Below are positions 8,138-17,065 of a stretch of DNA of 64,000 nt, piece after piece. A program made the position numbers and the translations under genes. Position 1 is the stretch's first letter. Every line of letters starts with the position of its first letter. The notes under the pieces were generated by a model. The model ran no database searches. It had not been told where the DNA came from and saw nothing but the letters and a program-made list of their open reading frames with translations. Source of the DNA: Gallaecimonas sp045291545 (GTDB lineage: Bacteria > Pseudomonadota > Gammaproteobacteria > Enterobacterales > Gallaecimonadaceae); assembly GCF_045291545.1 (NCBI RefSeq), contig NZ_CP149514.1:2418001-2482000 (forward strand). The letters are read 5' to 3'.

Positions 8138-9738
8138 CATACCTCAGGGCAGGCCCGGTGCAGCAGTAGCGCCACATCCGTTCGCGCCGGCAGAGTACCG
8201 TAATGCAGGCTACGGCCGGCTAAACGGGATTGTATAAAAGCACGTGCTACTTCCTCCGGCCCCTGGCGTAGCAATAAAGCCCCCTGCAGGGTCAGTGCCA
8301 GTAGTTCGGTAATGTGCCGTGCTTGCGCCACTAGAGGCTTGGCCAGCAGCTGCTGTAATTGCTGCCAGGCACTGGCCAGTAAAGGTTCGTCACTGAGTGC
8401 GGTTGTCAACTCGGCTTGCCATACTGCCAATGCCTGTGGTGTTTTCGTCAGCACCCGCAAAACATCCAATGCCTGAATATTGCCGGAGCCTTCCCAGATA
8501 GCATTTATCGGCGCTTCCCGATACAAACGCGCAGTGATGAACTCTTCCATCACACCATTACCCCCCAGACACTCCATGGCCTCATAGGCATGCTGCGGCG
8601 TGCGCTTGCAGATCCAGTACTTTCCTACCGCCGTGCCGAGGCGCACCAGTAGCTGTTCGTGTTCGTCCTCGGGTTTATCCAGCGCCCGCGCCAAGCGCAG
8701 GCTCATGGCCAGGCTGCCTTCCACTTCCAGTTGCAAGTCCGCCAGTACCGCCGCCATCAGTGGCTGCTCGCTCAGGTGCGCGCCAAACGCCTTGCGGTGC
8801 CGGGCATGGTGTACGGCCTGTAATACCGCCTGACGCTGGCTGGCACTGGAACCCAACATGCAGTCAAAACGGGTCAGCGCCACCATATCGATGATAGTAC
8901 GCACCCCTTGCCCTTCATCACCCAGTCGCCAGGCTTGGGCACCCCGCAGTTCCACTTCACTGGAAGCATTGGCCCTATTACCCAGTTTATTTTTCAAGCG
9001 CTGCAGTTCCAGTGGGTTTTTGGCGCCTTGCCACCAGCGCGGCACCAAAAAGCAGCTCAAACCTCCCTCGGCCTGCGCCAGCATCAGGAAGCCATCTGAC
9101 ATTGGCGCCGACAAGAACCATTTGTGGCCAATCAGCTCATAGCTGCCGTCAGCCTGGCACTGTGCCTGGGTTTGATTGACCCGCACATCAGAACCGCCCT
9201 GTTTTTCGGTCATACCCATGCCCAGCGTCAGCCCCTGCTTGGCACCAACAGGCTGATTGCTCGGGTCATATTGATAGTGCAACAGTTTGGCAAACCAGTC
9301 CGGTTTGTATCGACGCAGTACCGGAGCAGCCGCAAAGGTCATGGTCACCGGACAACCATGGCCGGGCTCTACCTGCGCATGCAGGTAATATTGCGCCGCC
9401 CGCAGCAGTTGACTGCCACCGTCTTGCCAGGGGCTGGCGTGCAAGCCGCTACTCAGGGCTTGGGCCATCAGTTGGTGATAACTGGGGTGGTAATGAACCA
9501 TATCCAGGCGGTGGCCATAGCGGTCATGGGTGTCCAGTTGCGGTGGGTGGGCATTGGCGGCAAACCCCAAGGCAATAGCCTCGGCACTACCACTCCAGCG
9601 CCCGTACTGACGCAATGGTGCCAGTAATGCCTGGCCGCCATTAGCCGCCAGCGCGTCCTGCAGGGCCAGATCCAGCCTGACCGGATCATAGTCCAGCAAT
9701 GCCGGGCTCTGATTGCTGACCTGATGGGTTGGCGCCAT
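8137..9738 (-). CDS. aidB: AidB-like acyl-CoA dehydrogenase
   Basis: An FAD-binding acyl-CoA-dehydrogenase homologue; in E. coli AidB is induced by alkylating agents, binds DNA and is thought to protect promoters from alkylation. The 533 residues fit AidB (about 540) rather than ordinary acyl-CoA dehydrogenases (about 380). AidB-type segments are GMGMTEKQGGSDV, GHKWF, KNKLGNRANAS, TRFDC and the C-terminal YREAPINAIWEGSGNI, which holds the flavin-proximal glutamate. An N-terminal extension and a long C-terminal helical tail are present. The gene is transcribed alone, divergent from an old-yellow-enzyme reductase. No ada or alk genes are in the window. Confidence 0.88.
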   Translation of the reverse strand: MAPTHQVSNQSPALLDYDPVRLDLALQDALAANGGQALLAPLRQYGRWSGSAEAIALGFAANAHPPQLDTHDRYGHRLDMVHYHPSYHQLMAQALSSGLHASPWQDGGSQLLRAAQYYLHAQVEPGHGCPVTMTFAAAPVLRRYKPDWFAKLLHYQYDPSNQPVGAKQGLTLGMGMTEKQGGSDVRVNQTQAQCQADGSYELIGHKWFLSAPMSDGFLMLAQAEGGLSCFLVPRWWQGAKNPLELQRLKNKLGNRANASSEVELRGAQAWRLGDEGQGVRTIIDMVALTRFDCMLGSSASQRQAVLQAVHHARHRKAFGAHLSEQPLMAAVLADLQLEVEGSLAMSLRLARALDKPEDEHEQLLVRLGTAVGKYWICKRTPQHAYEAMECLGGNGVMEEFITARLYREAPINAIWEGSGNIQALDVLRVLTKTPQALAVWQAELTTALSDEPLLASAWQQLQQLLAKPLVAQARHITELLALTLQGALLLRQGPEEVARAFIQSRLAGRSLHYGTLPARTDVALLLHRACPEV

Positions 9739-9836
9739 ATTCCCTCCGAAAAACCGATTGTCTGTTCAGAGTAAATTGATCTTGCAGCGCATCGGACCAG
9801 TGGTAATGTGATAGCAATCACAAAAAAGGAGTTCAC

Positions 9837-10883
9837 ATGGTCGACCGCAGTATCCTGTTCAGCCCTTATCGCCTGAACGACACCTTGACCCTGAATAACC
9901 GTATTGTCATGGCTCCCCTGACCCGCTGCATGGCGGCAGAAGGTTTGGTGCCCACCGCCGAGATGGCCGCTTACTATGCGCGTCGCGCCGATGCCGGCCT
10001 TATCATCAGCGAAGCCACTATCATCCGCCCCGATGGCCAAGGCCACCCCAATGTGCCGGGCATTTTCACTGCGGCTCAGATAGCCGGCTGGCAGCAGGTA
10101 ACCGAGCGGGTTCATGACGCCGGTGGCAAAATGTTCCTGCAGTTATGGCACACCGGCCGGGTGGCCCATTCTTTTTACTCTGGCTTGCCGCCCGTGGCCC
10201 CTTCGGCGATCGCCTACGACGCCACAGTACCGCGCCAACGTGAGTTGCACTACGAGCAACCCAAAGCACTGAGTGTTGAGGATATCCAGCAACTGCTGCG
10301 TGACTATGCCCAGGCCGCCAAAAACGCCATCAAAGCTGGTTTTGATGGCGTCGAGATCCACGGTGCCAACGGTTACCTGATTGACCAGTTTCTGCACCAT
10401 GACACCAATCAGCGTGACGACCAGTACGGCGGCAGTGCTGACAATATGGGCCGCTTTGCCCTGGAAGTCGTCGATGCCGTGATTGAAGCCATTGGTGCTG
10501 AGCGCACTGCCATTCGCCTGACACCGGGGGCTTACACCAATATGGCAGCAGATGCCCGCGACCGCGCGGTATTCGATGCCTTGCTGCCCAAACTCAGTGA
10601 CCGCAAGCTGGCCTACCTGCACCTGGGGATCTTCGATGACAGCCTGACCTTCGATTTTCTCGGTGGCCGCGCCAGCCGTTACCTGCGCCAGCACTATCAG
10701 GGTACTTTCATCGGTGTGGGCGGTCTGGATGCTGACACCGCCGCCACCGATATTGCCGCCGGCCACATCGACTTGGCGGCCATCGGCCGACCTTTTATCG
10801 CCAACCCCGATTACGTCAGCAAAGTCCGTGAGGGGAAAGCTATCACCCCCTACGACCCCAACATGCTGAGCACCCTGAACTGA
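9837..10883 (+). CDS. Old yellow enzyme family ene-reductase (NemA-like)
   Basis: FMN-dependent NADPH:alkene reductase that reduces activated double bonds in enals, enones, maleimides or nitro compounds. The 348 residues show IVMAPLTRCMA near the N terminus (FMN contact), the LQLWHTGRVAH segment, HGANGYLIDQFLHHDTNQR (substrate and flavin contacts) and the C-terminal GRPFIANPD. These match the classical OYE class that includes NemA and MorB. The gene has its own promoter region divergent from aidB and ends at a strong terminator, so it is monocistronic. No TetR-type NemR gene is beside it. The exact substrate is unknown. Confidence 0.88.
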   Translation: MVDRSILFSPYRLNDTLTLNNRIVMAPLTRCMAAEGLVPTAEMAAYYARRADAGLIISEATIIRPDGQGHPNVPGIFTAAQIAGWQQVTERVHDAGGKMFLQLWHTGRVAHSFYSGLPPVAPSAIAYDATVPRQRELHYEQPKALSVEDIQQLLRDYAQAAKNAIKAGFDGVEIHGANGYLIDQFLHHDTNQRDDQYGGSADNMGRFALEVVDAVIEAIGAERTAIRLTPGAYTNMAADARDRAVFDALLPKLSDRKLAYLHLGIFDDSLTFDFLGGRASRYLRQHYQGTFIGVGGLDADTAATDIAAGHIDLAAIGRPFIANPDYVSKVREGKAITPYDPNMLSTLN

Positions 10884-10885
10884 AC

Positions 10886-10910
10886 AAAGCGCGCCCTTGG
10901 CGCGCTTTTT
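10886..10910 (+). terminator. Rho-independent terminator after the OYE gene
   Basis: AAAGCGCGC and GCGCGCTTT pair perfectly around a CCTTG loop, followed by a T-run, two bases after the stop codon. Confidence 0.9.
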
Positions 10911-10946
10911 ATTGCCTACACTCAATAACAGATCACAGGAGGAACA

Positions 10947-11366
10947 ATGGAACATCAGGATCGCCGACGCGCCCTTAGCATCCGTACCCAGCACCTGTGG
11001 CAACGGGCGCTGCACCAGCGTGTCCATAGCTATCCCTTGTGGTGTGCCCAGCAGGTGGTAGAACACCTCAATGGCACCGCCACCATGCCGCCTGACGCCT
11101 TGTGTCAGGCATTGGCTGAACAGGGCTTTTTACTGGAGTTGAGTTGGGGCGATGAACTGCGTTACCCGGCTTTTATGGTCGCAGAAGGGGAAATATTCGA
11201 GCAGATGCCAACACTGCTGTCGTTGCTTAATCAGCGGCTGGATACTGAAGTGGATCGTTACCTGTGGCTGACGCAATATCAACCAGAGCTGGATGCCACC
11301 CCGGCCGAGCTGCTGGCCAGCCGGGAAGGGCGATTAGTGCTGTTGGGTTTTGTCAGCGCCGACTAG
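10947..11366 (+). CDS. Hypothetical protein with a possible MbcA/ParS-type toxin-binding domain
   Basis: A 139-residue protein with a strong AGGAGG ribosome site. I recognise no firm family. The second half (from about residue 68) has the layout of the Xre/MbcA/ParS antitoxin toxin-binding domain: RYPAF, then a hydrophobic stretch QMPTLLSLLNQRL, then YLWLTQYQPELDATPAELL, close to the usual 'FPAFQF ... WLxxPNPxLxGxTPxELL' pattern. The N terminus is helical (WCAQQVVEHL) and lacks a clear Xre helix-turn-helix. No RES- or MbcT-type toxin lies next to it. Its 3' end overlaps the convergent MscS gene by 33 bases. The domain call is an inference from memory of the family pattern. Confidence 0.7.
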   Translation: MEHQDRRRALSIRTQHLWQRALHQRVHSYPLWCAQQVVEHLNGTATMPPDALCQALAEQGFLLELSWGDELRYPAFMVAEGEIFEQMPTLLSLLNQRLDTEVDRYLWLTQYQPELDATPAELLASREGRLVLLGFVSAD

Positions 11367-12218
11367 TTCCACCTGCACTTTATCCAGATGCAGGTCCCGT
11401 TGTGGGAAGGCGATCACTATACCAGCGTCTTTACAGGCTTTATCCAGCGCAAAGCGCAGATCCGATGATACCCGCCGCAAGTCCATCGGCACCCTGGCTG
11501 CAACCCAAAATAGTAATGTCATCACCAGGGCGTTATCGCCAAAGTCTTCGAACAGCACTTCCGGTGGTGGCCGCTTTTCTATCTGCTGATGCTCGCTGGC
11601 AGCCGCCAGCATGATCTCCCGCACCTTGCTGATATCCGAGCCGTAAGCCACACCCATGGTGACCGCACCGCGCACCTGCGATGAGATCAGCGTCCAGTTG
11701 ACAACCCGCTGCTCCAGAAAATAGGAATTAGGCACCAGCACATGCACACCGTCGACCCGCCGCACCCGCACACAGCGGTTGCCAATGTCTTCTACCCGCC
11801 CCTTTTCCTGTTCCAGCTCGACGGTGTCACCAATACGGATCGGTTGTTCCACCAAGAGGATCAGCCCGGAAATGAGGTTATTGATGAGGTTCTGGGCCCC
11901 AAAGCCGATACCAATGGCCACCGCTCCGCCAAGCAGGGCAAAGACGGTAACCGGAATACCGGCAAAGGGCAGGGCCAGTAGGACAATGGTAAGGTACAGC
12001 ACATAAGACACCAGCTTTTGCACTACATGGGCGCCATTGGCACCAAGGCGATGCATCAGCCGTTTGGCCAGCCAGTGCACCAGCCCTTTCACCAGCACAA
12101 AACCGACAATACAGATCAGCAGTGCAACCACCACCTGCCCTAAGGTGATGTGGGTATTGCCACTGTGATAAAGCGACAGTGTCCAGAGGTTGCTGATGTC
12201 CTTGGGCCAGCCGGTCAT
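11334..12218 (-). CDS. MscS-family small-conductance mechanosensitive channel
   Basis: Inner-membrane channel protein that opens under membrane tension and releases solutes on hypo-osmotic shock. At 294 residues it is close to E. coli MscS (286). The N-terminal half has about three hydrophobic helices (LGQVVVALLICIVGFVLV; VSYVLYLTIVLLALPFAG; VFALLGGAVAIGIGFGAQN), the last being the Gly/Ala-rich pore helix. The cytoplasmic beta domain follows with RIGDTVEL and VPNSYFLEQRVVNW. The start MTGWPKD is chosen over an upstream Met that lacks family similarity. A DUF3185 gene lies 10 bases upstream on the same strand, likely one operon. Confidence 0.88.
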   Translation of the reverse strand: MTGWPKDISNLWTLSLYHSGNTHITLGQVVVALLICIVGFVLVKGLVHWLAKRLMHRLGANGAHVVQKLVSYVLYLTIVLLALPFAGIPVTVFALLGGAVAIGIGFGAQNLINNLISGLILLVEQPIRIGDTVELEQEKGRVEDIGNRCVRVRRVDGVHVLVPNSYFLEQRVVNWTLISSQVRGAVTMGVAYGSDISKVREIMLAAASEHQQIEKRPPPEVLFEDFGDNALVMTLLFWVAARVPMDLRRVSSDLRFALDKACKDAGIVIAFPQRDLHLDKVQVELVGADKTQQH

Positions 12219-12228
12219 GGTATCTCTC

Positions 12229-12426
12229 TTAGCGGCGCAGCAAACCAATCAGCCCCAGCACGCCACAGACCGCACCGGCGATGTACAGCGTCATGGTGCG
12301 GCTATCCATCTCACCGGTTAACTGCGCGGTAATTTCCTTATTCAGGGTCTGGCTTTCTTTATAACCCCAAAACGCCAGGCCAATACCGATGATAAGCAGC
12401 ACTAAGCCAATGATTTTTCCATTCAT
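12229..12426 (-). CDS. DUF3185-family small membrane protein
   Basis: A 65-residue protein with two predicted transmembrane helices (KIIGLVLLIIGIGLAFWGY and MTLYIAGAVCGVLGLIGLL) separated by a short polar loop ESQTLNKEITAQLTGEMDSRT. This layout, including the GY-xS turn after helix 1, is that of DUF3185. Function unknown. GGGAG lies about ten bases upstream of the chosen ATG. It precedes the MscS gene on the same strand at close spacing, so a shared osmotic or envelope-stress setting is plausible but unproven. Confidence 0.75.
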   Translation of the reverse strand: MNGKIIGLVLLIIGIGLAFWGYKESQTLNKEITAQLTGEMDSRTMTLYIAGAVCGVLGLIGLLRR

Positions 12427-12615
12427 TTTGCACATTCTCCCGAGACTAATCAGAAATACCCTAGGGAGACTAGCATACACATCGTAAAAACTGATTAATA
12501 GAACATCGCGGGGGGCACTGCCGGCTCAATGACGCTGCATGAACACGGCGTCACAACTCACTTGCCGCCGCCCTTGGCACCGGTTAAAACCATGGTGGGC
12601 CATATGGAGAGCGCC

Positions 12616-13224
12616 ATGAGTAATTTTGATGACATTCTCGGTTTCTGGTTTGGCACCCTGGATAAAGACGGCATGGCTGATCATTGGCACCGCCAGCGCT
12701 GGTTCAGTGGTGGTGATGACCTGGACGAAGAAATACGCCAGTTGTTTGCCACCGATCTGACCCATGCTAAAGCCGGAGACTACGATGACTGGCCACAAAC
12801 CCCTGCCGGTCGGTTGGCACTGATTGTGCTGCTTGACCAGTTCAGTCGTAACATCTTCCGGGGGCAAGCTGAGGCTTTTGCCGCCGATCCGCTGGCCCAG
12901 GCACTGGTCGAAGAGGGGCTGAGTCGTGGCCATCAGCACAGCCTGCCCTTAGCTCATCAGCTGTTTTTTTATATGCCGCTGATGCATGCCGAAGATAAAG
13001 CACTGCAAGCGCTGTCGGTAACCGCCTTTGCAAGCCTTCACCGGCAAGCCCCAGAGAACCTGAAACCGGTACTGGCACAAAGCCTGCACTTTGCACAGGA
13101 GCACCAGGTCATCATCCAGCGCTTTGGCCGCTTCCCCTACCGAAACCGGTTACTAGGGCGCCCCAATAGCACGGAGGAAAACACCTGGCTGGCTAAAAAT
13201 CCTGGTGGTTTTGGCCAAGGCTGA
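12616..13224 (+). CDS. DUF924 family protein
   Basis: A 202-residue, mainly helical cytoplasmic protein of the DUF924 family. Diagnostic segments are ILGFWFG near the N terminus, RWFSGGDDLDEEIRQLF, LIVLLDQFSRNIFRG and RFGRFPYRNRLLGR followed by STEENTWL. These conserved blocks suggest a TPR-like helical fold; the biochemical role is not known. The start at MSNFDD is set by GGAG six bases upstream; an in-frame Met four codons earlier is less well placed. It is monocistronic or weakly linked to the DUF4399 gene 61 bases downstream. Confidence 0.88.
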   Translation: MSNFDDILGFWFGTLDKDGMADHWHRQRWFSGGDDLDEEIRQLFATDLTHAKAGDYDDWPQTPAGRLALIVLLDQFSRNIFRGQAEAFAADPLAQALVEEGLSRGHQHSLPLAHQLFFYMPLMHAEDKALQALSVTAFASLHRQAPENLKPVLAQSLHFAQEHQVIIQRFGRFPYRNRLLGRPNSTEENTWLAKNPGGFGQG

Positions 13225-13285
13225 ACTTGCCAGCGCCGCGACGGTCACTAACAAAGAACTGTTCATGAGTCATAGGAGTACAAAG

Positions 13286-13696
13286 ATGAAAAAAGTAATA
13301 CTGGCTGCTGCAACCTTGCTGCTTTCAGCCTCGGCCATGGCCACCAAAGCCCCGGCACATGTTAGCGAATACATCATCTCGCCACAGGATGGCGCTACCG
13401 TCAGCAAAACCTTCACCGTCAAGTTTGGCCTCTCCGGCATGGGCGTGGCGCCGGCGGGTATTAATGTTAAAAACACCGGCCACCACCACCTGTTGATTGA
13501 CCTCAAGCAGCAGCCGGATCTCCATAAACCTCTGCCCGCCAACGCCCATATCCGTCACTTCGGCGGTGGCCAGACCGAAACCCAGATCACTTTGCCGCCC
13601 GGCAAACATACCCTGCAGCTGATGCTCGGGGACTATATGCATGTACCCTTTAGCCCGGTGGTGGAATCTAAAAAAATCACCGTCTACGTTCAGTGA
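13286..13696 (+). CDS. Periplasmic DUF4399 domain protein
   Basis: A 136-residue secreted protein. It opens with a Sec signal peptide (MKKVILAAATLLLSASAMA, cleavage after AMA near residue 19) and continues with a beta-rich domain holding the DUF4399 hallmarks ISPQDGATVSKTFTVKFGLSGMGVAPAG and GHHHLLID, a His cluster that could bind metal, ending GDYMHVPFSPVVESKKITVYV. Function unknown; related proteins are often annotated as rod-shape or copper-associated without proof. AGGAG sits seven bases before the ATG. The UDG-like gene follows 19 bases later. Confidence 0.82.
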   Translation: MKKVILAAATLLLSASAMATKAPAHVSEYIISPQDGATVSKTFTVKFGLSGMGVAPAGINVKNTGHHHLLIDLKQQPDLHKPLPANAHIRHFGGGQTETQITLPPGKHTLQLMLGDYMHVPFSPVVESKKITVYVQ

Positions 13697-13715
13697 CAAT
13701 AGCCACAACACCGTT

Positions 13716-14291
13716 ATGACCCTGACAGCACTGCTCAGCGACGTACGTGCGTGCCAGCACTGCCAGGGTTTGCCTCGCGGCCCCTGGCCGGTGATACAGA
13801 TTGCCGCCAGCGCGCGGTTACTTATCATCGGCCAGGCACCGGGCACCCGCGTTCACGAAACGGGTATCCCGTTTAATGACCCTTCCGGCGATCGCCTGCG
13901 CCAGTGGCTGGGCTTGGAGCGCCGTGGCTTTTATGACGCCAGCCAGGTTGCCATCATGCCGATGGGCTTTTGCTACCCCGGCAAAGGCAAAAGTGGTGAT
14001 TTACCACCACGCCCGGAATGCGCCCCAACCTGGCATCGAGCCTTACTGGCTGCCATGCCGCAACTGGCCTGCATACTGCTGGTTGGCCGCTACGCTCAGG
14101 ATCACTACCTGGCTGACCGCCGCACACTGACCTCGCGGGTACAACATTTTGCCGACTATGGCCCGCGGTTTTTTCCATTGCCGCACCCCAGTCCGCGTAA
14201 CCAGTTATGGCTAAAGAAGCACCCGTGGTTTGCTGAGCAGGTATTACCGGCCTTACAACAACGCCTGGCACCACTGAACCTACAGCCCTGA
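13716..14291 (+). CDS. Uracil-DNA glycosylase family protein
   Basis: A 191-residue member of the UDG superfamily, presumably acting on uracil or related damage in DNA. Motif A appears as IIGQAPG (37-43) and the C-terminal motif as HPSPRN (157-162). Four cysteines at 13, 16, 86 and 102 have a spacing very like that of the [4Fe-4S] ligands of family 4 glycosylases, so an iron-sulfur cluster is plausible. The motif A residue after Gly is Gln where family 4 has Glu, so activity may differ or be lost. The start MTLTALL follows the DUF4399 stop closely. Bacterial homologues are usually just called uracil-DNA glycosylase family protein. Confidence 0.8.
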   Translation: MTLTALLSDVRACQHCQGLPRGPWPVIQIAASARLLIIGQAPGTRVHETGIPFNDPSGDRLRQWLGLERRGFYDASQVAIMPMGFCYPGKGKSGDLPPRPECAPTWHRALLAAMPQLACILLVGRYAQDHYLADRRTLTSRVQHFADYGPRFFPLPHPSPRNQLWLKKHPWFAEQVLPALQQRLAPLNLQP

Positions 14292-14365
14292 CCACCGGAC
14301 GTTATCGCCGTGGCATGGGTGTTCCTGGCACGTACAATGGCTTTTTTGGTATTGCAGTGTCTACC

Positions 14366-15571
14366 ATGTCCTCATCGTTCATTCGCCGTAATCCGGCTTT
14401 TCTGCGCTTCTGGCTGGGCCAGGCCTGCTCATCGTTGTCATACCAGATGCTGGTGGTGGGACTGGGCTGGCAAATGTACGGCCTCACTGGGTCAGCCCTG
14501 AGCCTGGGTCTGATTGGCCTGGCACAGTTTCTGCCACAACTGCTACTGACCCTGGTCGCCGGCCATGTGGCAGACCAGCACAACCGCCGCAATATCGTCA
14601 TTGCCTGTCGCAGCGTGCAGACGCTGGCCATGGCCATACTGGTGCTACTGCCGGTGACATCAACCAGTATCTATGTTTGCGCCGTGCTGTTGGGCTCGGC
14701 CCGCGCCTTTGAAGGCCCGGCCGCACAAGCCTGGCTGCCCAGGCTGGTCAGTGCAGAAAACCTGTCACAAGCGCTGGCGCTGAGCGCCGGCACCCGCGAG
14801 GCGATGGTCATTGCCGGCCCAGCTATCGGTGGCCTGGTCTACCTGCTCGGGCCACACTGGCTCTATGGTTCCAGCCTGCTCGGCTTTGTATTGGCGGCGG
14901 TAGCATTGTTGGGGTTGGCCAATGGCCAGCAAAACACGGCAAAAGAACCGATTAGCCTGGCACGGCTGTTTTCCGGCATCAGCCACATTCGCCAAAACCC
15001 GGTGGTATTAGGCGCCATCTCACTGGATCTGTTCTCGGTACTGCTCGGCGGTGCCACGGCCCTGCTGCCCATAGTAGCCAAGGATATTCTGCACACCGGC
15101 CCTTGGGGGCTGGGGCTGCTACGCTCAGCTCCCGCTGCCGGTGCCTTGCTGATGGCATTGTTGCTGACGCGCTTCCCGCTGCAGCGGCGGGTTGGCAAAA
15201 TCATGTTTCGGGCCGTAGCGGTTTTTGGCCTCGCCACCATCGTCTTTGGACTGTCACAACAGCTTTGGTTGTCATTGCTGGCGCTGGCCATATTGGGCGC
15301 GGCCGATATGGTCAGTGTGGTGATCCGTTCGACGCTGATCCAGCTGGAAACACCGGATGCCCTGCGCGGCCGCGTCAGTGCCGTCAATTACATCTTCATC
15401 GGCGCGTCGAATCAGTTAGGGGAGTTTGAGTCTGGGCTGACTGCGGCCTGGTTCGGCGTGGTGCCAGCCATTATTATCGGTGGCGTCGGCACCTTGCTGG
15501 TAGTCTGGCTGTGGCAGCGCCGTTTCCCGGCGCTGACCGAGCGGGATCAGCTGTCGGCCGATGGCGCCTGA
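14366..15571 (+). CDS. MFS transporter, EntS/MFS_3 type
   Basis: A 401-residue inner-membrane protein with about 12 hydrophobic helices. The order and sequence, NPAFLRFWLGQACSSLSYQM at the start, then GHVADQHNRRN between helices 2 and 3 and GSARAFEGPAAQAWLP, resemble the EntS-like exporters (enterobactin exporter family) rather than sugar or drug MFS groups. Substrate unknown; there are no siderophore genes nearby. The start MSSSFIRRNP is favoured because homology begins there; an upstream Met adds 17 unconserved residues. The 3' end overlaps the convergent peptidase gene by 25 bases. Confidence 0.82.
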   Translation: MSSSFIRRNPAFLRFWLGQACSSLSYQMLVVGLGWQMYGLTGSALSLGLIGLAQFLPQLLLTLVAGHVADQHNRRNIVIACRSVQTLAMAILVLLPVTSTSIYVCAVLLGSARAFEGPAAQAWLPRLVSAENLSQALALSAGTREAMVIAGPAIGGLVYLLGPHWLYGSSLLGFVLAAVALLGLANGQQNTAKEPISLARLFSGISHIRQNPVVLGAISLDLFSVLLGGATALLPIVAKDILHTGPWGLGLLRSAPAAGALLMALLLTRFPLQRRVGKIMFRAVAVFGLATIVFGLSQQLWLSLLALAILGAADMVSVVIRSTLIQLETPDALRGRVSAVNYIFIGASNQLGEFESGLTAAWFGVVPAIIIGGVGTLLVVWLWQRRFPALTERDQLSADGA

Positions 15572-16830
15572 TCCAGCTCACTTTGCAGGTTTTTCACTTC
15601 CGCCAGGAAAGCCGGTTTGTCTTTGCTGGCGACGCCTTGTGACATGGGGATCTTCGCCGTCATCGCATTCACCGGGTGGCCATGGATCAACAGTTCATAG
15701 TGCAGGTGCGGCCCGGTCACCCGCCCTGTCGCCCCTGACAAGGCAATACGCTGGCCGCGGCTAACCACCTCCCCCTTATGTACCAAGACCTTGCTCAAGT
15801 GCAGGTAACGGGTCGCGTAAGTGCCGCCATGTTTGATGACAATATAACGGCCCGCATAAGGGTGGTGAGCAATGCGGGTTACCACTCCATCCGCGGTGGA
15901 CAACACCGGTGTACCTACCGGTGTGGCAAAATCAGTGCCGTAATGCGGCGCATAATGGTGCGTGACCGGATGGTAGCGGTGGGGGTTAAAAGGCGAACTG
16001 ATACGATAGCGATGGGCCGTCGGGTAACGGCGGAACGCCCGCATCAGGCTCTTGCCATGTTCGTCGTAATAGCTGCCGTCGCTGAATAAAAAGGCACTGA
16101 GGGTACGGCCCTGGTTCTCAATACGAATCGCCTCCAGCTCGGAGTCACCGGTCGGCTTGCCGTCGATATACTGGTTACGGCGCACAATCTGGAAACGATC
16201 GCCGGCGCGCAAGTCCCGCGAAAAATTCAGCTTGTCTTTAAAAAGATTGGCGATATGAGCAATTTCGCCATCACTGAGCCCAACCTTGTGAGCTGACACG
16301 TAAAAACTGCCGTTTACCTCGCCACCGACCGGCTGATTGCGCCAGACCCCGTCAATATCCACCTTCTGGAAGGTAAAACTGTCATCGTCCACGCGGCTGA
16401 AAATAACCTGGTGCGCAGCACTAAAACGCAGTTCCAGTTTAGTGAGCTGGCGCGTGGCCGGATTCAGCCAAAAACGCAGCACATCGCCGGGTTTTAAGGT
16501 ATCGAGGGCGAGGATTGGCTGATCGGCTTCCAACACCTGATACATGGTCTGCTGATTAAGGCCGAGACGGGAAAAAATGTTACTGAGGGTATCGCCACTT
16601 TGAATTTGGTATTCCAGATCCGGTAGCGCCACCGTTTTACTGTCAGCATGGCTGGCCGGGATCGGCGGCGCCGGCAGGCTGTCTGGCAATGACAGCGAAA
16701 TGGGGTCATGGTCAGTACCAGGCAATGCCGCCAGTGCTGCCATTACCAGCAGCACAGAACCCAGTGCCAGTTTGTGACGACGTGGCAACTGGTTGATGGT
16801 GTCGACGGCTTTTTGCACCGGACTCGGCAT
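15547..16830 (-). CDS. LysM and M23 domain murein endopeptidase (MepM-like)
   Basis: Predicted membrane-anchored periplasmic DD-endopeptidase that cuts peptidoglycan cross-links, like E. coli MepM. In order: short basic N terminus, one transmembrane helix (about residues 20-37), a proline-rich linker, a LysM peptidoglycan-binding domain from about 73 (YQIQSGDTLSNIFSRLG), an OapA/SH3-like middle region, and a C-terminal M23 domain with the zinc ligands HYGTDFATP and HLHYEL. All zinc-ligand motifs are intact. It is 427 residues (MepM is 440). It is transcribed alone and overlaps the convergent MFS gene at its 3' end. Confidence 0.88.
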   Translation of the reverse strand: MPSPVQKAVDTINQLPRRHKLALGSVLLVMAALAALPGTDHDPISLSLPDSLPAPPIPASHADSKTVALPDLEYQIQSGDTLSNIFSRLGLNQQTMYQVLEADQPILALDTLKPGDVLRFWLNPATRQLTKLELRFSAAHQVIFSRVDDDSFTFQKVDIDGVWRNQPVGGEVNGSFYVSAHKVGLSDGEIAHIANLFKDKLNFSRDLRAGDRFQIVRRNQYIDGKPTGDSELEAIRIENQGRTLSAFLFSDGSYYDEHGKSLMRAFRRYPTAHRYRISSPFNPHRYHPVTHHYAPHYGTDFATPVGTPVLSTADGVVTRIAHHPYAGRYIVIKHGGTYATRYLHLSKVLVHKGEVVSRGQRIALSGATGRVTGPHLHYELLIHGHPVNAMTAKIPMSQGVASKDKPAFLAEVKNLQSELDQAPSADS

Positions 16831-17065
16831 GGTGGCTACCTCTTACTGCCTGAAAAACGTACACAGCATACCACAGCCGTGCCAGCGCTCTTTTTACCTG
16901 AGTCGGCGTAAAAGATCACCTGCGGCCCTTCGGGCTGTGACAGATACCCGCAAAACTGCGTTGCAGGCCGCACTTCAGCATACGGCTGCAGCGCGAAAGC
17001 AGCACAGTAACGAGGCTTTCCAAAACGGCAGCTTACGCGCTGTCATCTAAACCTCGCGACTTTAT

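Noticed and set aside
16831..17065. 235-base gap between the M23 peptidase and amidotransferase genes
   Set aside because: A short open frame crosses it on the plus strand but lacks a ribosome site and family; no tRNA or small RNA structure was convincing.
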